A DNA stretch of 64,000 bases from CBDCFL01 sp965216135 (GCA_965216135.1 CBDCFL010000017.1:141769-205768); one strand, 5' to 3'. Numbered from the stretch's first letter, positions 8,383 to 18,007 are shown. Notes: generated from the sequence alone by a model not told the origin. Translations and numbers: made by a program.

Positions 8383-9546
8383 TTACGCCAGGGGCTGCGC
8401 GCGCTCGACCAGACGGGCGAAATAGCTGGCACCGACCGGTGAAATCGCGTCGTTGAAATCAAAAGACGGATTGTGCAGCGCCGCGCCTGGTCCGGCACCA
8501 AGAAACACGTAAGCTCCGGGCCGCGCGTTCAGCATATAGGCAAAATCCTCCGCCCCCATCTCGCGACCGGACGCATCCTGAACCCGATCCGCGCCGGCGA
8601 TCTCTCGTGCGACTTCGACCGCGAATGCGGTTTGGTCTGCGTGGTTGACCGTCGCGGGATAGCCTTTTTCGTAGTCCAGCTCTGCGGTGACGTCGTAGGC
8701 CGCGGCGGTTCCGGCCACGATCGCGGCCATGCGGCGCATGACCATATCCTGAACCTTAGCATCAAAGGTGCGCACCGTGCCGTTCAGCATCGCATGTCCG
8801 GGGATGATATTGTCTGCGGTTCCAGCATGTATCTGGGTGACCGAAACGATCAGTTCATCCATCGGGTGGTGATTGCGGCTGACAATGGTTTGAAATCCAT
8901 TGACGATGGCCACGGCCGCGACCACCGGGTCGGCGGTTTCCTGCGGATATGCACCGTGGCCGCCGCGCCCGGATATGTCCACCGTGAAGGCATCTGCCCC
9001 GGCCAGGAGCGCACCCGGTGCGGTATAAAATGAACCTTCCTCAGTCTCAGGCACGTTGTGGATGCCGTAGACCTGATCGATGCCAAAGCGCTCCATGATC
9101 CCCGCTTCGACCATCACCTGGCTGCCGCCGCCGCCTTCTTCGGCGGGCTGGAAAATCAACGCTACGCGGCCGGCGAAATTGCGCGTCTCGGCCAGATAGC
9201 GGGCCGCGCCCAAGAGCATGGTGGTGTGGCCGTCATGGCCACAGGCGTGCATCGTGCCGGGTCGGGTGCTGGCCCAGTCGGCGCCGGTTTCTTCGCTGAG
9301 CGGCAGGGCGTCCATATCGGCTCTGAGCCCGATTGTCGGACCTTCGGTGCTGCCCTGGATAATCGCAACGATCCCGGTCGTGGCGATCTGGTCATGAATT
9401 TCATCGACGCCGAAGGCGCTCAGGCGCTCTTTGACGAAACCGGCCGTCTCAAAACAATCAAACCCGAGTTCGGGGTGAGCATGAATGTGTTGGCGCCAGG
9501 TTTTCATATCATCGGCAAAAGCGGCGATCCGGTTGATGACAGGCAT
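8383..9546 (-). CDS. M20-family amidohydrolase (hippurate hydrolase-like)
   Basis: This 387-residue zinc enzyme belongs to the M20D peptidase/amidohydrolase group, which includes hippurate hydrolases and N-acyl amino acid deacylases. Metal-binding and catalytic motifs are visible: HAHPELGF, LRADMDALP, MHACGHDGHT, FQPAEEGGGG and the dimerisation-domain GRGGHGAYP. EMGAEDFAYM is the C-terminal metal Glu motif. It lacks a signal peptide, so it should act in the cytoplasm, releasing amino acids from N-acyl or N-aromatic amides. The actual substrate cannot be read from the sequence. The length is normal. Confidence 0.9.
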   Translation of the reverse strand: MPVINRIAAFADDMKTWRQHIHAHPELGFDCFETAGFVKERLSAFGVDEIHDQIATTGIVAIIQGSTEGPTIGLRADMDALPLSEETGADWASTRPGTMHACGHDGHTTMLLGAARYLAETRNFAGRVALIFQPAEEGGGGSQVMVEAGIMERFGIDQVYGIHNVPETEEGSFYTAPGALLAGADAFTVDISGRGGHGAYPQETADPVVAAVAIVNGFQTIVSRNHHPMDELIVSVTQIHAGTADNIIPGHAMLNGTVRTFDAKVQDMVMRRMAAIVAGTAAAYDVTAELDYEKGYPATVNHADQTAFAVEVAREIAGADRVQDASGREMGAEDFAYMLNARPGAYVFLGAGPGAALHNPSFDFNDAISPVGASYFARLVERAQPLA

Positions 9547-9609
9547 TGGCTGGACTCCTTGAGGTCGGCGCGCCAGATACTACCGAATACCGCTTGGAAG
9601 GCATAGGCC

Positions 9610-10554
9610 ATGCGCGCTGATCTGATCGAGGCTGAAACCGGGAACGGCATTGCCCGGCTTTTGCAGATCATGGCGCGTCTGCGCGACCCTGAGACTGGGT
9701 GCCCCTGGGACATCGAACAGGGTTTTGCGAGTATCGCGCCCTATACGATCGAAGAGGCCTATGAGGTGGCCGATGCGATTGAGCGGCAGGCCTGGGACGA
9801 GTTGGAAGGCGAGCTGGGCGATCTGCTTTTGCAGTCGGTCTATCACGCGCAGATGGGCGCCGAAGCAGGGCATTTCAGCTTTGACAGCATCGCGCATCGG
9901 GTTTCTGACAAGATGACTACGCGCCACCCGCATGTGTTTGGGCCCGAAGCCCATGACAAATCAGCCGATCGACAGACCCGCGACTGGGAGGCGGCCAAGG
10001 CGGCAGAACGCGCGGATCGGGCCGAGGCTGGTGTTCTGGATGGTGTCGCGCTTGGTCTGCCAGCGCTGATGCGCGCGCTGAAGCTGCAAAAACGCGCCGC
10101 AAGGGTGGGCTTTGACTGGCCCGCCGTGGATGAGGTTCTGGACAAGATCGCCGAAGAATGCGCCGAGCTGGCGGAGGCAAGGGCGACGGGGAACACAGGG
10201 GATATTGCCGAGGAATACGGCGCAAGGGTGGGCTTTGACTGGCCCGCCGTGGATGAGGTTCTGGACAAGATCGCCGAAGAATGCGCCGAGCTGGCGGAGG
10301 CAAGGGCGACGGGGAACACAGGGGATATTGCCGAGGAATACGGCGACCTGCTGTTTGCGTTCGTCAATCTGGGTCGCCATCTGGGGGTCGAGGCTGAGGC
10401 AGCATTGCGCGGTGCCAACGCTAAATTCACCCGGCGTTTTCAGGACATCGAGGCGCGGCTGGCGGCGCGAGGCAAGCGGCCCGCAGACAGCGATCTGGCT
10501 GAAATGGATGCGCTGTGGGACGCGGTGAAGGCGACAGAACACATACCCAAGTAA
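9610..10554 (+). CDS. mazG: MazG nucleotide pyrophosphohydrolase with internal duplication
   Basis: MazG hydrolyses nucleoside triphosphates to monophosphates and pyrophosphate. The N-terminal domain has DPETGCPWDIEQ and the metal-binding helix EEAYEVADAI...ELGDLLLQ. The C-terminal MazG domain carries a perfect in-frame duplication of 41 residues (RVGFDWPAVD to IAEEYG). The product is therefore 314 residues rather than about 273. The first unit holds EECAELAEA and ends EEYGA; the second repeats it and ends EEYGD, restoring the expected ExxD pair. The duplicated enzyme may fold with an inserted helical hairpin or may be impaired. The start at 9610 follows the divergent M20 gene closely. Confidence 0.92.
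   Translation: MRADLIEAETGNGIARLLQIMARLRDPETGCPWDIEQGFASIAPYTIEEAYEVADAIERQAWDELEGELGDLLLQSVYHAQMGAEAGHFSFDSIAHRVSDKMTTRHPHVFGPEAHDKSADRQTRDWEAAKAAERADRAEAGVLDGVALGLPALMRALKLQKRAARVGFDWPAVDEVLDKIAEECAELAEARATGNTGDIAEEYGARVGFDWPAVDEVLDKIAEECAELAEARATGNTGDIAEEYGDLLFAFVNLGRHLGVEAEAALRGANAKFTRRFQDIEARLAARGKRPADSDLAEMDALWDAVKATEHIPK
10098..10343 (+). repeat. Perfect 2 x 123-bp tandem duplication inside mazG
   Basis: Unit one (10098-10220) and unit two (10221-10343) read identically, each beginning CGCAAGGGTGGGCTTTGACT and ending GAGGAATACGG. The length of 123 is 41 codons, so the frame is kept. The lack of differences implies a very recent event, or an assembly duplication. Confidence 0.95.
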
Positions 10555-10626
10555 TCTTGTCAGGTATTGACCGCCACGCTGGTTTGCGCTACAAGCGCAC
10601 CAAATCAACCCAACAGGAAACTGGCG

Positions 10627-11637
10627 ATGTTAAGCGGTAAACACCTTCCCCTGCTGGTCGCGGCATTGTTGTGCGGCGGACCCGTTGCTGCGCAGGAAGT
10701 CAATGTCTATTCCTATCGCCAGCCCGACCTGATCGCCTCGCTCACCGACGCGTTTACCGAGCTAACCGGCATCGTGGTGAATGTGGCGTTTCTGGAAAAA
10801 GGCATGGTCGAGCGTCTGCGCGCCGAGGGCAGCCGCAGCCCGGCCGATGTGATCCTGACGGTGGATATATCGCGGCTGGCCGAGGCGGTTGAGGCCGGAG
10901 TGACACAAGCCGTCCGCTCAGAGACTATCGCCGCCAACGTGCCGGCCGATTTTCGTGATCCGGACGGCCATTGGTTCGCCGTGACCACGCGGGCGCGGGT
11001 TGTCTATGCCAGCAAAACCCGCGTCGCACCGGGCGAAGTGACGACATATGAGGATCTTGCCGACCCAAAATGGGCGGGCCGCATTTGCACGCGTTCGGGC
11101 AGTCATGCCTATATGACCGCCCTGACCTCGGCGGTGATATACCACCTTGGCGAGGACGGCGCACGCGACTGGCTGGCAGGGCTGAAAGCCAATCTGGCGC
11201 GTCGTCCGCAAGGCAACGACCGCGCCCAGGTCAAGGCGATCTGGGCCGGTGAGTGCGACATTTCGCTGGGCAATACCTATTACATGGGCGCGATGCTGGC
11301 TGACGCTGAACAGGCGGCCTGGGCCAATTCAGTGCGGCTGGAATTTCTGGTCTTTGAGGGTGGCGGCACGCATGTGAATGTCTCGGGCGTGGCGATGACG
11401 GCGGCCGCGCCACATGCGGCCGAGGCTTTGGCATTTATCGAGTTCCTGACGTCGCCGGCGGCGCAGGTGATTTATGCGGACGCGAATTATGAATATCCCG
11501 TCGCACCGGGCAGCTCTGCCTCGGCGCTTGTGGCCGGATGGGGCGCGTTTGAGGCTGATCCGGTCGACCTGATGGAGATCGCGGCGCTGCGCCGCGCGGC
11601 GTTGCGGCTGACGGAGATTGTCGATTTCGACGGGTGA
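10627..11637 (+). CDS. Periplasmic iron(III)-type substrate-binding protein
   Basis: This 336-residue secreted protein resembles FbpA/FutA-type binding proteins of ABC transporters. It starts MLSGKHLPLLVAALLCGG with a signal peptide likely cut at VAAQ. Features typical of the family are NVYSYRQPDLI near the mature N-terminus, TTYEDLADPKWAGRICTR, and GECDISLGNTYYMGAM near residue 225, where paired tyrosines usually bind Fe(III). The ATG at 10627 has AGGAAA about ten bases upstream; a frame extending to 10567 is rejected. No permease or ATPase genes follow here, so it must work with a transporter encoded elsewhere. Confidence 0.85.
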   Translation: MLSGKHLPLLVAALLCGGPVAAQEVNVYSYRQPDLIASLTDAFTELTGIVVNVAFLEKGMVERLRAEGSRSPADVILTVDISRLAEAVEAGVTQAVRSETIAANVPADFRDPDGHWFAVTTRARVVYASKTRVAPGEVTTYEDLADPKWAGRICTRSGSHAYMTALTSAVIYHLGEDGARDWLAGLKANLARRPQGNDRAQVKAIWAGECDISLGNTYYMGAMLADAEQAAWANSVRLEFLVFEGGGTHVNVSGVAMTAAAPHAAEALAFIEFLTSPAAQVIYADANYEYPVAPGSSASALVAGWGAFEADPVDLMEIAALRRAALRLTEIVDFDG

Positions 11638-11769
11638 TCGGGCGGTGTTCGACCTGCTGGCGGAAATTTTGAGTATTTAGGCCAAAAAAATGCAGCTTTT
11701 GGAGGGCGCGGTAAACGCGCTGGTCAGTGCTGGACCCGCGGCGAATTGCCCTGCTAGGATCGGTTCCGC

Positions 11770-12708
11770 ATGGCACGCAAGATCATCATTGATACCGACC
11801 CCGGCCAGGACGATGCGGTGGCGATCCTGTTGGCGCTGGCCAGCCCGGATGACGTTGAGGTCTTGGGGATTACCACGGTCGCAGGCAATGTGCCGCTTGA
11901 TCTGACCTCAAGGAATGCACGCGCGGTCTGCGAATTGGCCGGGTTTGGCGATGTCCCGGTCTTTGCCGGGCATGGCTCTCCGTTGCGGCGGAAACTGGTT
12001 ACAGCCGAACATGTCCACGGCAAGACCGGGCTGAACGGTGCCGACCTGCCGGCGCCATCGGTGGCGCCGCAGGACATGCACGCGGTGGATTTTCTGATTG
12101 AGACTCTTCGCCGCGAACCGGCGGGTAGTGTGACGCTGTGCCCGATCGGGCCGCTGACCAATATTGCCGATGCGATCCTGCGCGCCCCGGATGTGGTCGC
12201 CCGCATTGACGAGATCGTTCTGATGGGGGGTGCCTATTTCGAAGTGGGCAATATCACCCCGACGGCGGAATTCAACATATACGTTGACCCGGAAGCGGCT
12301 GATATTGTGTTCAAATCCGCAGCACGCGTAGTGGTCATGCCGCTGGATGTGACACATAAGGCGCTGGTGAGCGCCGAGCGGTTGGCGCGCATTTCTGCCA
12401 TCGCCACCCCGGTCAGCGCAGCGGTGACCGGCTGGCTGGGGTTCTCAGAGCGTTTCGACCTGGCCAAATATGGCGGCATCGGCGCGCCGCTGCATGATCC
12501 CATGGTGATCGCCTATCTGATCCGCCCAGAGCTGTTTTCGGGGCGCGAGATCAATGTCGAGATTGAAACCGGTTCCGAGCTGACGCGCGGCATGAGTGTT
12601 GCCGATTGGTGGGGCGTGACCCAGCGAAGTGCCAACGCTTTGTTTATCGGAGACGTCGATGCGGATGGATTTTTCGATCTCTTGAGCGAGCGGCTGGCAC
12701 GTCTATGA
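11770..12708 (+). CDS. Inosine-uridine-preferring nucleoside hydrolase
   Basis: This 312-residue enzyme of the IunH/Rih family hydrolyses the N-glycosidic bond of ribonucleosides to give free base and ribose for salvage. The calcium-binding motif IIIDTDPGQDDAVAIL lies at the N-terminus. Further motifs are TVAGNVPL, LCPIGPLTNIA, IVLMGGAYFEVGNITPTAEF and the late APLHDPMV with its catalytic-site Asp. No signal peptide is present. Base specificity cannot be assigned. Confidence 0.92.
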   Translation: MARKIIIDTDPGQDDAVAILLALASPDDVEVLGITTVAGNVPLDLTSRNARAVCELAGFGDVPVFAGHGSPLRRKLVTAEHVHGKTGLNGADLPAPSVAPQDMHAVDFLIETLRREPAGSVTLCPIGPLTNIADAILRAPDVVARIDEIVLMGGAYFEVGNITPTAEFNIYVDPEAADIVFKSAARVVVMPLDVTHKALVSAERLARISAIATPVSAAVTGWLGFSERFDLAKYGGIGAPLHDPMVIAYLIRPELFSGREINVEIETGSELTRGMSVADWWGVTQRSANALFIGDVDADGFFDLLSERLARL

Positions 12709-12771
12709 TCGAAATGCGCGGCACCTGAAGGGCGGCGCTTTCCGGCTTTTGCCGCGGGCTGACAAGATGCT

Positions 12772-14052
12772 ATGCAGCGGCAAAGCAACCTGGCGGCAAG
12801 CTCGATGAATTTTCTGCAAATCGCGTCTTTACTGATCGTTCTGGCCGGCGCGTTCGGTGCCATCAACTATCATTTGTTGCGCCTGCCCCCGTCGATCGGA
12901 ATTCTGGTCGTGGCGCTGGCCGCGTCCTTTGGCCTGATGGTTTTTGACGCGATCCTGCCTGGTATCGGCATCGCCGAGGCGGTGCGCGGTATTGTCGGCG
13001 ACATTGGTTTTTCAGAAGCGCTGCTGGAAGGGATGCTGGGGCTGTTGCTGTTCGCGGGCGCATTGCATGTGAAGCTAGGCGATCTGCGGTCGCAATGGCG
13101 GGTGGTTTTTCTGATGGCGACAATGGGTATCGCGCTGTCAACGATCATCGTGGGGGTCGGGTTTAGCTGGCTGACGGGAATGCCGCTGTTGGTGGCGCTG
13201 GTATTCGGCGCGCTAATCTCGCCCACCGATCCGGTGGCGGTGCTGGGCGTGTTGCGTCAGGCAAACTTACGCAAATCGCTGGAAACCAAAATCGCCGGCG
13301 AATCGCTTTTCAACGATGGCGTCGGATATGTGGTGTTTCTGGTGCTCGTGGGGCTGGCCTTTCCCACCGGCGACGCGCATGGCAGCGGCCTCGGCGGCGC
13401 GGCGCGGCTGTTCTTTCAGGAAGCCGTCGGCGGTGCGGCGCTGGGGCTGACGCTTGGCTGGCTGACCTTCCGGCTGATGCGGACCATCGACGATTACCCG
13501 CTTGAGGTGCTGTTGACACTTGGTCTGGCCTTTGGCGGATATGAGCTGGCGGTGGCACTGCATGTTTCGGCGCCAATTATGGCGGTATGCGCGGGGCTTT
13601 TGATCGGCGACATCGGCGCCAAGCACGGGATGAGCACCGAGACGCGGGACTATGTCGACGCTTTCTGGCGGCTGATCGACGAGATACTGAACGCGGTTTT
13701 GTTCCTACTGATCGGCTTTGAAGTCTTTGCCGTGGCGTTTTCTTTTGACATCCTTGGCACCGGTGTGGCGGCGATTGCGCTTGCCCTGGTGGCGCGATTT
13801 GCGGCGGTGGCGGTGCCGGTCATGCTCCTGCGGCCGTTTCGCACCTTTAGCCCCGGGGTGATCCCGATTATGACCTGGGGCGGGCTGAAAGGCGGCATCT
13901 CGGTCGCGCTGGCCTTGTCACTGCCCGAAGGTGAGTGGAAACCGCTGATCCTGGGCGCGACCTATCTGGTCGTGATATTTTCGATCATCGTTCAGGGGCT
14001 GACCGTGGCACCCCTGGCCACCCGGCTGGGGCGCGAGCCTGAATTGATGTGA
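12772..14052 (+). CDS. CPA1-type sodium/proton antiporter
   Basis: This 426-residue integral membrane protein has about twelve hydrophobic segments and belongs to the NhaP-like cation:proton antiporters. The ion-binding regions are SPTDPVAVLGVL near residue 150 and ESLFNDGVGYVVFLVLVG near residue 180, where the Asn-Asp pair is characteristic. LKGGISVALALSLPEG is the conserved late motif. It should exchange Na+ for H+ to control pH and salt, consistent with a marine host. An in-frame ATG at 12805 (MNFLQIAS) is a plausible alternative start, because the first 11 residues are polar and not conserved-looking. Confidence 0.9.
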   Translation: MQRQSNLAASSMNFLQIASLLIVLAGAFGAINYHLLRLPPSIGILVVALAASFGLMVFDAILPGIGIAEAVRGIVGDIGFSEALLEGMLGLLLFAGALHVKLGDLRSQWRVVFLMATMGIALSTIIVGVGFSWLTGMPLLVALVFGALISPTDPVAVLGVLRQANLRKSLETKIAGESLFNDGVGYVVFLVLVGLAFPTGDAHGSGLGGAARLFFQEAVGGAALGLTLGWLTFRLMRTIDDYPLEVLLTLGLAFGGYELAVALHVSAPIMAVCAGLLIGDIGAKHGMSTETRDYVDAFWRLIDEILNAVLFLLIGFEVFAVAFSFDILGTGVAAIALALVARFAAVAVPVMLLRPFRTFSPGVIPIMTWGGLKGGISVALALSLPEGEWKPLILGATYLVVIFSIIVQGLTVAPLATRLGREPELM

Positions 14053-14062
14053 GCCTCCGCGC

Positions 14063-14632
14063 TTAGGCTGCCTTCAGCAGCGCCGTTGCGATGGCCACAA
14101 ATATAGTTTGCGGGGCCTGTGAGGCATGCGGCTGTGCTGCCTCAGCTCCAGTGGCAAAAGCGCCCGCCAGTGCCGCGTAAAGCGCCAATGACGCGACGGA
14201 TGCGCGGCGCAGCCGGAAATTGCGGGTGATCGCCAGATGCTGGGCCAGATGGTTGAGGCATTGCGGCGCAGCCCGCGAGGCGCAACCGGGCTTGTCCAAA
14301 AGCAACGCCAGCACCGGCCGCGCCTCGGCGGATTGCCAAAGTCGCGCGGCAATTTCTGCCGGTGACAGATCAGCGGTGATGTCGGACAAAGCCATCAGCA
14401 CCCAGATTTCGATCTCGTGGTGCAAAAGGGCGCTTAGAACCAGTGCCTTGGTCGAAAAATAGAGGTAAGGCGTGACCTTGCCCAGGCCGCAGGTCCGGGC
14501 AAGGTCTGCCATGGTCCAGCCTGTGCCATTTTGGGCCTTGGTCAGCCGGGCGGCGGTTTTTAGAATAGCCTCAGATTTGTTCGATTTCGCGACACGCGCG
14601 CCGGTCGCGGGTTGTGATGACTGGTCATTCAT
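14063..14632 (-). CDS. TetR-like transcriptional regulator
   Basis: This 189-residue protein starts MNDQSSQPATGARVAK. Residues about 20-65 form a TetR-type DNA-binding region (SEAILKTAARLTKAQNGTGW, then TMADLARTCGLGKVTPYLYF). The C-terminal half is helical and unassigned, as is normal for effector domains. It is convergent with the Na+/H+ antiporter gene, separated by about ten bases, and divergent from fur. Targets and ligand are unknown. The start at 14632 is preferred over 14683, whose extra codons look non-coding. Confidence 0.8.
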   Translation of the reverse strand: MNDQSSQPATGARVAKSNKSEAILKTAARLTKAQNGTGWTMADLARTCGLGKVTPYLYFSTKALVLSALLHHEIEIWVLMALSDITADLSPAEIAARLWQSAEARPVLALLLDKPGCASRAAPQCLNHLAQHLAITRNFRLRRASVASLALYAALAGAFATGAEAAQPHASQAPQTIFVAIATALLKAA

Positions 14633-14771
14633 CGTGGATGCCTGGAAATGCCCGCGACCAATTGACGACCGGCCGGTTAACATCGGCTGAATGACTGCGG
14701 CTCATAGGCCCGAACCGGCATTGCGCCTTTACGCCGGTTCGCGCATCGCCTTAAATACCACACGCGGCGGG

Positions 14772-15203
14772 ATGGCGAACATGGCCAACACAATCATTGA
14801 ACAATGCGAGGAAAAGGGCCTGCGCATGACCGAGCAGCGCCGGGTCATCGCCCAGGTGCTGGATATGGCCGACGATCACCCGGATGTGGAGGAGCTTTAC
14901 GCACGCGCGACCGCGGTTGACAGTGGCATATCGTTGGCCACGGTCTACCGGACCGTGAAGCTGTTTGAAGACACCGGTATCCTGGAAAAACACGATTTCG
15001 GCGACGGGCGTGCGCGTTATGAAACCGCTGACCGCGATCATCACGACCACCTGATTGATCTGAGCTCTGGTGAGGTCATTGAATTCGTCGATGAAGAGAT
15101 CGAAAAACTGCAACAGCGGGTTGCGGCGCGGCTCGGCTACCGGCTGCGCGGGCACCGGCTGGAGCTTTACGGCGTGCCGCTCAAGAGCAGTGACGGCAAA
15201 TGA
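14772..15203 (+). CDS. fur: Fur/Mur-family metalloregulator
   Basis: This 143-residue Fur-family protein begins MANMANTIIEQCEEKGLRMT. The winged-helix domain includes RMTEQRRVIAQVL and SLATVYRTVKLFEDTGIL. The dimer/metal domain has RYETADRDHHDHLIDLSSGE, with the family's His-rich metal site, and ELYGVPL at the end. No CxxC structural zinc motifs are seen, as in many alphaproteobacterial Fur homologues, several of which respond to manganese (Mur). Whether it senses iron or manganese cannot be decided here. An ATG at 14781 is an alternative start. Confidence 0.88.
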   Translation: MANMANTIIEQCEEKGLRMTEQRRVIAQVLDMADDHPDVEELYARATAVDSGISLATVYRTVKLFEDTGILEKHDFGDGRARYETADRDHHDHLIDLSSGEVIEFVDEEIEKLQQRVAARLGYRLRGHRLELYGVPLKSSDGK

Positions 15204-15295
15204 TTGCGCCTGCCTCAGGCTCGGTTTAACCGCGTTTACTTCAACGAGGGCCCGGCGTATGCAATTTTTCAACAGGGTATAGCAGCGGGGCCGCC

Positions 15296-16573
15296 ATGAG
15301 CACGATCATCGATATTTTCGCGCGTGAAATTCTCGACAGCCGCGGCAATCCGACAGTCGAGGTCGACGTGATGCTGGAAGACGGCACAATGGGGCGCGCG
15401 GCAGTGCCGTCGGGGGCGTCAACGGGCGCGCATGAAGCGGTGGAAAAACGCGACGGCGACAAGGCGCGCTACAAGGGCAAAGGCGTATTGGGCGCGGTCG
15501 AGGCAGTGAATGGCGAACTGGCCGAGGCGCTGGTTGGCGCGGACGCCACCGAACAGGAAATGATCGACGGCGCGATGATCGAGCTGGACGGCACGCCGAA
15601 CAAGGCGCGGTTGGGGGCCAATGCGATCTTGGGCGTGTCGCTGGCGGTGGCCAAGGCGGCGGCGGATTTTTCGGCGCTACCGCTATACCGGTACGTCGGC
15701 GGCTCGGCGGCGCGGGTTTTGCCGGTGCCGATGATGAATATCATCAACGGTGGCGAACATGCCGACAACCCGATCGACATTCAGGAATTCATGATCATGC
15801 CGGTTGCGGCGGGCAATATCCGTGAAGCGGTTCGGATGGGATCGGAAGTGTTTCACACTCTTAAGGCGGAATTGTCGGCAGCGGGGCACAACACCGGGAT
15901 TGGTGATGAAGGTGGATTTGTACCTGGGTTGAACTCTGCCAGAGAGGCGCTCGATTTCATTATGGAATCCATCGTAAAGGCGGGCTACAAACCGGCCGAG
16001 GACATCTATCTGGCGCTCGATTGCGCTTCGACGGAATATTACCGCGACGGCACATATGACATGAAAGGCGAAGGCAAGGTTCTGTCGAGCGCCGAGAATG
16101 TTGAATACCTCGCCGGGCTGGCGGCGGATTATCCGATCATATCCATCGAAGACGGCATGGCCGAGGACGACTGGGATGGCTGGAAGGAGCTGACTGACGC
16201 TTTGGGGGCCAAGGTACAACTGGTCGGCGACGATTTGTTCGTGACCAACCCAACGCGCCTGGCCGACGGCATCGCGCGGGGTTCGGCGAATTCGATGCTG
16301 GTAAAAGTCAATCAGATCGGCACCTTGTCAGAGACCCTTAAGGCCGTAGACATGGCCCATCGCGCCGGGTTTACCAATGTGATGAGCCACCGCTCGGGCG
16401 AGACCGAAGACGCCACCATCGCCGATCTGGCTGTGGCCACCAATTGCGGGCAGATCAAGACTGGGTCTTTGTCGCGGTCGGACCGGCTGGCGAAATATAA
16501 CCAGCTGATCCGGATTGAAGAAATGCTGGGCGAAGTTGGCGAATATGCGGGGCGGTCGGTGTTGAGAGGATAA
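15296..16573 (+). CDS. eno: Enolase
   Basis: This 425-residue glycolytic enzyme interconverts 2-phosphoglycerate and phosphoenolpyruvate with magnesium. It begins MSTIIDIFAREILDSRGNPT and contains SGASTGAHEAVEKRD, PMMNIINGGEHADN, GDEGGFVPGL, the metal ligands in SIEDGMAEDDWDGW and GDDLFVTNP, and the catalytic-lysine region MLVKVNQIGTLSET. The signature SHRSGETEDATIADLAVA is intact. It also belongs to the RNA degradosome in many bacteria. The convergent LacI-family gene ends only about 20 bases downstream. Confidence 0.98.
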   Translation: MSTIIDIFAREILDSRGNPTVEVDVMLEDGTMGRAAVPSGASTGAHEAVEKRDGDKARYKGKGVLGAVEAVNGELAEALVGADATEQEMIDGAMIELDGTPNKARLGANAILGVSLAVAKAAADFSALPLYRYVGGSAARVLPVPMMNIINGGEHADNPIDIQEFMIMPVAAGNIREAVRMGSEVFHTLKAELSAAGHNTGIGDEGGFVPGLNSAREALDFIMESIVKAGYKPAEDIYLALDCASTEYYRDGTYDMKGEGKVLSSAENVEYLAGLAADYPIISIEDGMAEDDWDGWKELTDALGAKVQLVGDDLFVTNPTRLADGIARGSANSMLVKVNQIGTLSETLKAVDMAHRAGFTNVMSHRSGETEDATIADLAVATNCGQIKTGSLSRSDRLAKYNQLIRIEEMLGEVGEYAGRSVLRG

Positions 16574-16592
16574 TCCGGGAGATCATCTGCGC

Positions 16593-17627
16593 CTAGGGCA
16601 GATTGTCCTTGATGAAGATGTTGATCGCGACGCGGCGCAGGTCGCGATATTTCAGGTCGCCACGGCAAAGTGAGACGAGCGCGTTGACTGCGGTTTCAGC
16701 TTCGTAGCGATAATCCTGAGCGATAACAGCGTCATACAGCCCGCTCACCAGGTTTTTCCGCGAGCGGGGCGTGAGTTCGTGGGAGATGACGATCAGGTTG
16801 CCGCGACCGAGTTTGGTCAGCGCCCAATCGGTCCCGTCATTTGTGGCAGCGACGTTGTAGATACCCACCAGATCCGGAACCCGTTCGATCAGCTTCGATA
16901 CGGCGGCCTCTGCCATTTGCGCGTCGTCGTGCACGGCTGCCGACAAATCAATAGAGATGTCCGGGCAAATGCCCGCCAGCGCCTGCTCAAATCCGGACCG
17001 CCGTTCAAAATGATCGCGCAGCCCGAGGTCACCCACGACCACGCCGACGGTGCCGGTATTGTTTTTGACCCAGCGCGCCATCAGGCAGCCGGCGGTGCGC
17101 CCGGCGGCGACATTGTCGCTGCCCACATAATGGCCCCGTCGTGAATGCGGAACATCGGTGATCAGCGTGACGACCTGAATACCTTCGGCAACCAGACCAT
17201 CGATAGCGTCGCGGGTTTCGGCAGTGTCCATCGAAACGATGATGACACCATCGGGGCGTTCATCCCTGATGTCGTCCAGGGCAGATAGAAAATCGCCGAT
17301 GTTCAGGATGTCGACACGGCGCAGACGCAAGGTCACGCCGATCGTATCGCTGAGCAGTCCGGCCTGCGCCAGGTGCTTAGTCAACTTGTCCAGAAACGGA
17401 TTATGACCACTTGGCACCAATGCAACAAAGTCAAGCGGATTGGCCTTGGGTGTGCCCCAGTTTCGCGCCGCAAGGCTTGTCGCGGAATAGCCCAGGCGCT
17501 CCAACTCGCGGTGCACAATCTCGACAGTTTCCTTGCGCACACCCGGTCGCCCGTTAAGAACACGATCGACCGTGGCGGTAGAGACACCCGCCTGGCGCGC
17601 GACATCCGCGATTTTGACCCGTTTCAT
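16593..17627 (-). CDS. LacI-family transcriptional regulator
   Basis: This 344-residue regulator starts MKRVKIADVARQAGVSTATV, a textbook LacI helix-turn-helix with the hinge helix following (DRVLNGRPGVRKETVEIV). The rest is a periplasmic-binding-protein-like sensor domain with FVALVPSGHNPFLDKL and GVVVGDLGLRDHFERR. It should bind a sugar or related molecule. No transport or catabolic operon is adjacent, and the target is not evident. The start at 17627 is preferred over 17645 because similarity starts at MKR. Confidence 0.9.
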   Translation of the reverse strand: MKRVKIADVARQAGVSTATVDRVLNGRPGVRKETVEIVHRELERLGYSATSLAARNWGTPKANPLDFVALVPSGHNPFLDKLTKHLAQAGLLSDTIGVTLRLRRVDILNIGDFLSALDDIRDERPDGVIIVSMDTAETRDAIDGLVAEGIQVVTLITDVPHSRRGHYVGSDNVAAGRTAGCLMARWVKNNTGTVGVVVGDLGLRDHFERRSGFEQALAGICPDISIDLSAAVHDDAQMAEAAVSKLIERVPDLVGIYNVAATNDGTDWALTKLGRGNLIVISHELTPRSRKNLVSGLYDAVIAQDYRYEAETAVNALVSLCRGDLKYRDLRRVAINIFIKDNLP

Positions 17628-17788
17628 GCAGATTGTCCTCAGCATCTTGATGGCTTTATAGAAATTACATCAGACTCCATCATTGCGGGTATGTCAAGTC
17701 CCTGTTGGACGACTTTGAAAGCGGGGAGGGCAGCAATAATTACACTGCCCTCCCCAACGGTCCGCGAGTGCGCGCCCGTCAGCTTGTA

Positions 17789-18007
17789 TTAGTACCGTGG
17801 GACAATGCCGTCGCCCAGGAATCGTGTAGCCATATCGATGAATCCGGCCATTTCGCGCACGGTCTGCTCGTTCTCTTTGTTATCATTGGCACATCTCATG
17901 ACCGCGAAGGCCAGATTATGGTACCCGCGGCTGTCGAGCATCTCGACCAGCGCGCGCGAGAATTCCCCGCGGCTCCCCGGGAATCGGTGTTTCGTCTGTT
18001 TTGTCAT
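17789..18007 (-). CDS. Possible small hypothetical protein
   Basis: A 72-codon frame starts MTKQTKHRFPGSRGEFSRAL and ends FLGDGIVPRY. Its composition is soluble and mixed-charge, and it stays open to 18175. An alternative ATG lies at 18091. I do not recognise a family and see no strong ribosome site. It is listed because it fills an otherwise empty stretch and reads like protein rather than a shadow of a neighbouring gene. Confidence 0.35.
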   Translation of the reverse strand: MTKQTKHRFPGSRGEFSRALVEMLDSRGYHNLAFAVMRCANDNKENEQTVREMAGFIDMATRFLGDGIVPRY

